A stretch of 64,000 bases of DNA from Aphrocallistes beatrix (taxonomy: Eukaryota; Porifera; Hexactinellida; Sceptrulophora; Aphrocallistidae), in NCBI GenBank assembly GCA_963281255.1, contig OY725497.1:3154968-3218967 (forward strand), written 5' to 3'. Shown here piece by piece: positions 63,131-64,000 of the stretch. The position numbers and the translations under genes are program-made. Every line of letters begins with the position of its first letter. Positions within the stretch are counted from its first letter, which is position 1. The notes under the pieces were generated by a model. It made no database searches. It saw only the letters and a program-made list of their open reading frames with translations, and had not been told where the DNA came from.

Positions 63131-63947
63131 ATGAATACCTCAGCACCTGCTATCGTAAGTTGTATCAATAGTGTAGTTTCAGGTGATTCTTCTCCGCTTG
63201 ATATTACAATGCAAGAAGTTACGTATTATGATCACGGTGACTTCTCACCAGTAAATCAAATTTGGCAGAGAGAAAAGTGTAAATTCTTACAGCTAACATA
63301 TGTGTGTGGTGTTCTTTACGAGAATGAATCAGCGGATAAAAACTCGCAAATTCGCGAGTTAAGGCCTTCGAAAGAAAAAAAGATTTCTCCTGATGGAAAT
63401 TGTTTATTCCGGTCAATCTCATATGTTATAACTGGGAGCGATCATAATCACCAAGAAATCAGAGAAGTATTGGTTCAAAATATGAAGGGAAAATATAGAG
63501 AATAATGCACTAAGTACTGTTACACACAAAATTGTTACACACAAAATTGTTGCTGGTTATGCCTAGTTGTGAAAGCCTTTTTAAAATTCAGTTTTGGGTA
63601 CCGTGTAACAGTACTTAGTGCATTATACTCTATATTTCACTGTTAGGCGGTGTTTGCTGTTCAATCGAACAATATATACAGAAGAGCAAAATAGATCGTA
63701 ATGGATCCTGGGGCACAGATCAAGAATTATTTTTAACTGTAATATTGTTGAAAACCGATATTTTGTCTATCGTGTTTCTCTATCCTCATGGGTTAAATTT
63801 ACGGCTCATGGATTTATTAACAAGCATGATGCTCATCCATTGACAGAAAAGAGATTATATTTTCGATTATAGTATATGGATCATTATCAACCTGTTGTTA
63901 AAGTAGACTCTATAGTGGAACTGAATAGAAAGTCAAATAGAGATTGA
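63131..63947 (+). pseudogene. Broken OTU cysteine-protease gene of the transposon
   Basis: The first 124 codons end in an OTU catalytic block, KKISPDGNCLFRSISYVITG, with the nucleophile Cys at 63401. A 119-bp MITE (63505-63623) interrupts the frame after KGKYRE. Beyond it, in other frames, come KSKIDRNGSWGTDQELFLTV (around 63690-63740) and DHYQPVVKV with the expected catalytic His at 63882. The conserved pieces thus lie in three frames, so the gene is inactive. OTU domains in DNA transposons (for example some MULEs) are known. Its place just after the DDE gene on the same strand suggests one element. The upstream part includes FSPVNQIWQREKCKFLQL, unassigned. Confidence 0.8.
63505..63623. mobile_element. 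119-bp MITE inserted in the OTU domain
   Basis: The terminal repeats are perfect over 21 bp, starting ATGCACTAAGTACTG, with TA on both sides as the target duplication. The insertion point lies within the OTU coding region. The perfect ends suggest a fairly recent insertion. Confidence 0.9.
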
Positions 63948-64000
63948 TGAGATCATGTGTTTAGATAGAAATTTGTAGATGAAAATTAGATTATCGTTTT

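Overview
This is a 64 kb piece of an animal nuclear genome. It holds spliceosomal introns, an Ig/FN3 cell-surface receptor, a 376-residue cytoplasmic actin, TM2D3 (an animal family), ciliary proteins (NME5, tectonic) and an SLO2-type potassium channel. The intergenic DNA is AT-rich. Several genes have no intron inside the coding sequence (ISY1, NME5, actin, the channel, NUB1, cardiolipin synthase), and others have very short introns (54 to 71 nt in the glutamate dehydrogenase and HMG-CoA reductase genes). This points to a compact, early-branching ciliated animal. A sponge, perhaps a glass sponge, is my best guess, but the sequence alone does not settle the phylum.

Layout. 0-9.3 kb: a run of + strand genes (ISY1, NME5, an unrecognised basic 447-residue protein, TM2D3, RAB5IF). 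9.6-11 kb: a stack of nested transposons. 11.2-29.2 kb: a minus-strand receptor gene with eight Ig domains and the start of an FN3 domain, reconstructed from nine exons whose phases all agree. Three + strand genes sit inside its introns: mitochondrial ribosomal protein L4, actin and a small coiled-coil protein. 30.7-32.8 kb: a Helitron containing a second Helitron, a pogo-like MITE and a microsatellite. 33.4-37.0 kb: an SLO2/KCNT-like channel in one exon. 37.8-55.2 kb: a minus-strand block of HMG-CoA reductase, an ankyrin-DHHC palmitoyltransferase with a tectonic-like gene inside its first intron, glutamate dehydrogenase, cardiolipin synthase and NUB1. 56.3-58 kb: a palindromic foldback element of about 1 kb interrupted by a Helitron. 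59.2-64 kb: a decayed DNA transposon whose first exon ends in a 2A-like ribosome-skipping peptide, followed by a DDE/CxxH transposase and a broken OTU-protease gene.

The host genes are mostly housekeeping: splicing, mitochondrial translation, sterol synthesis, cardiolipin, glutamate catabolism, NEDD8 turnover and membrane-protein biogenesis. Ciliary, excitability and adhesion genes are mixed in. They do not form a pathway cluster. The most informative material is in the mobile DNA. One Helitron insertion carries its own empty-site control in the opposite arm of a palindrome, non-autonomous Helitrons carry about 140-bp internal satellites, and the 2A-DDE-OTU element has an unusual architecture. 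All identifications rest on reading the translated sequence and on family knowledge; no database search was run.
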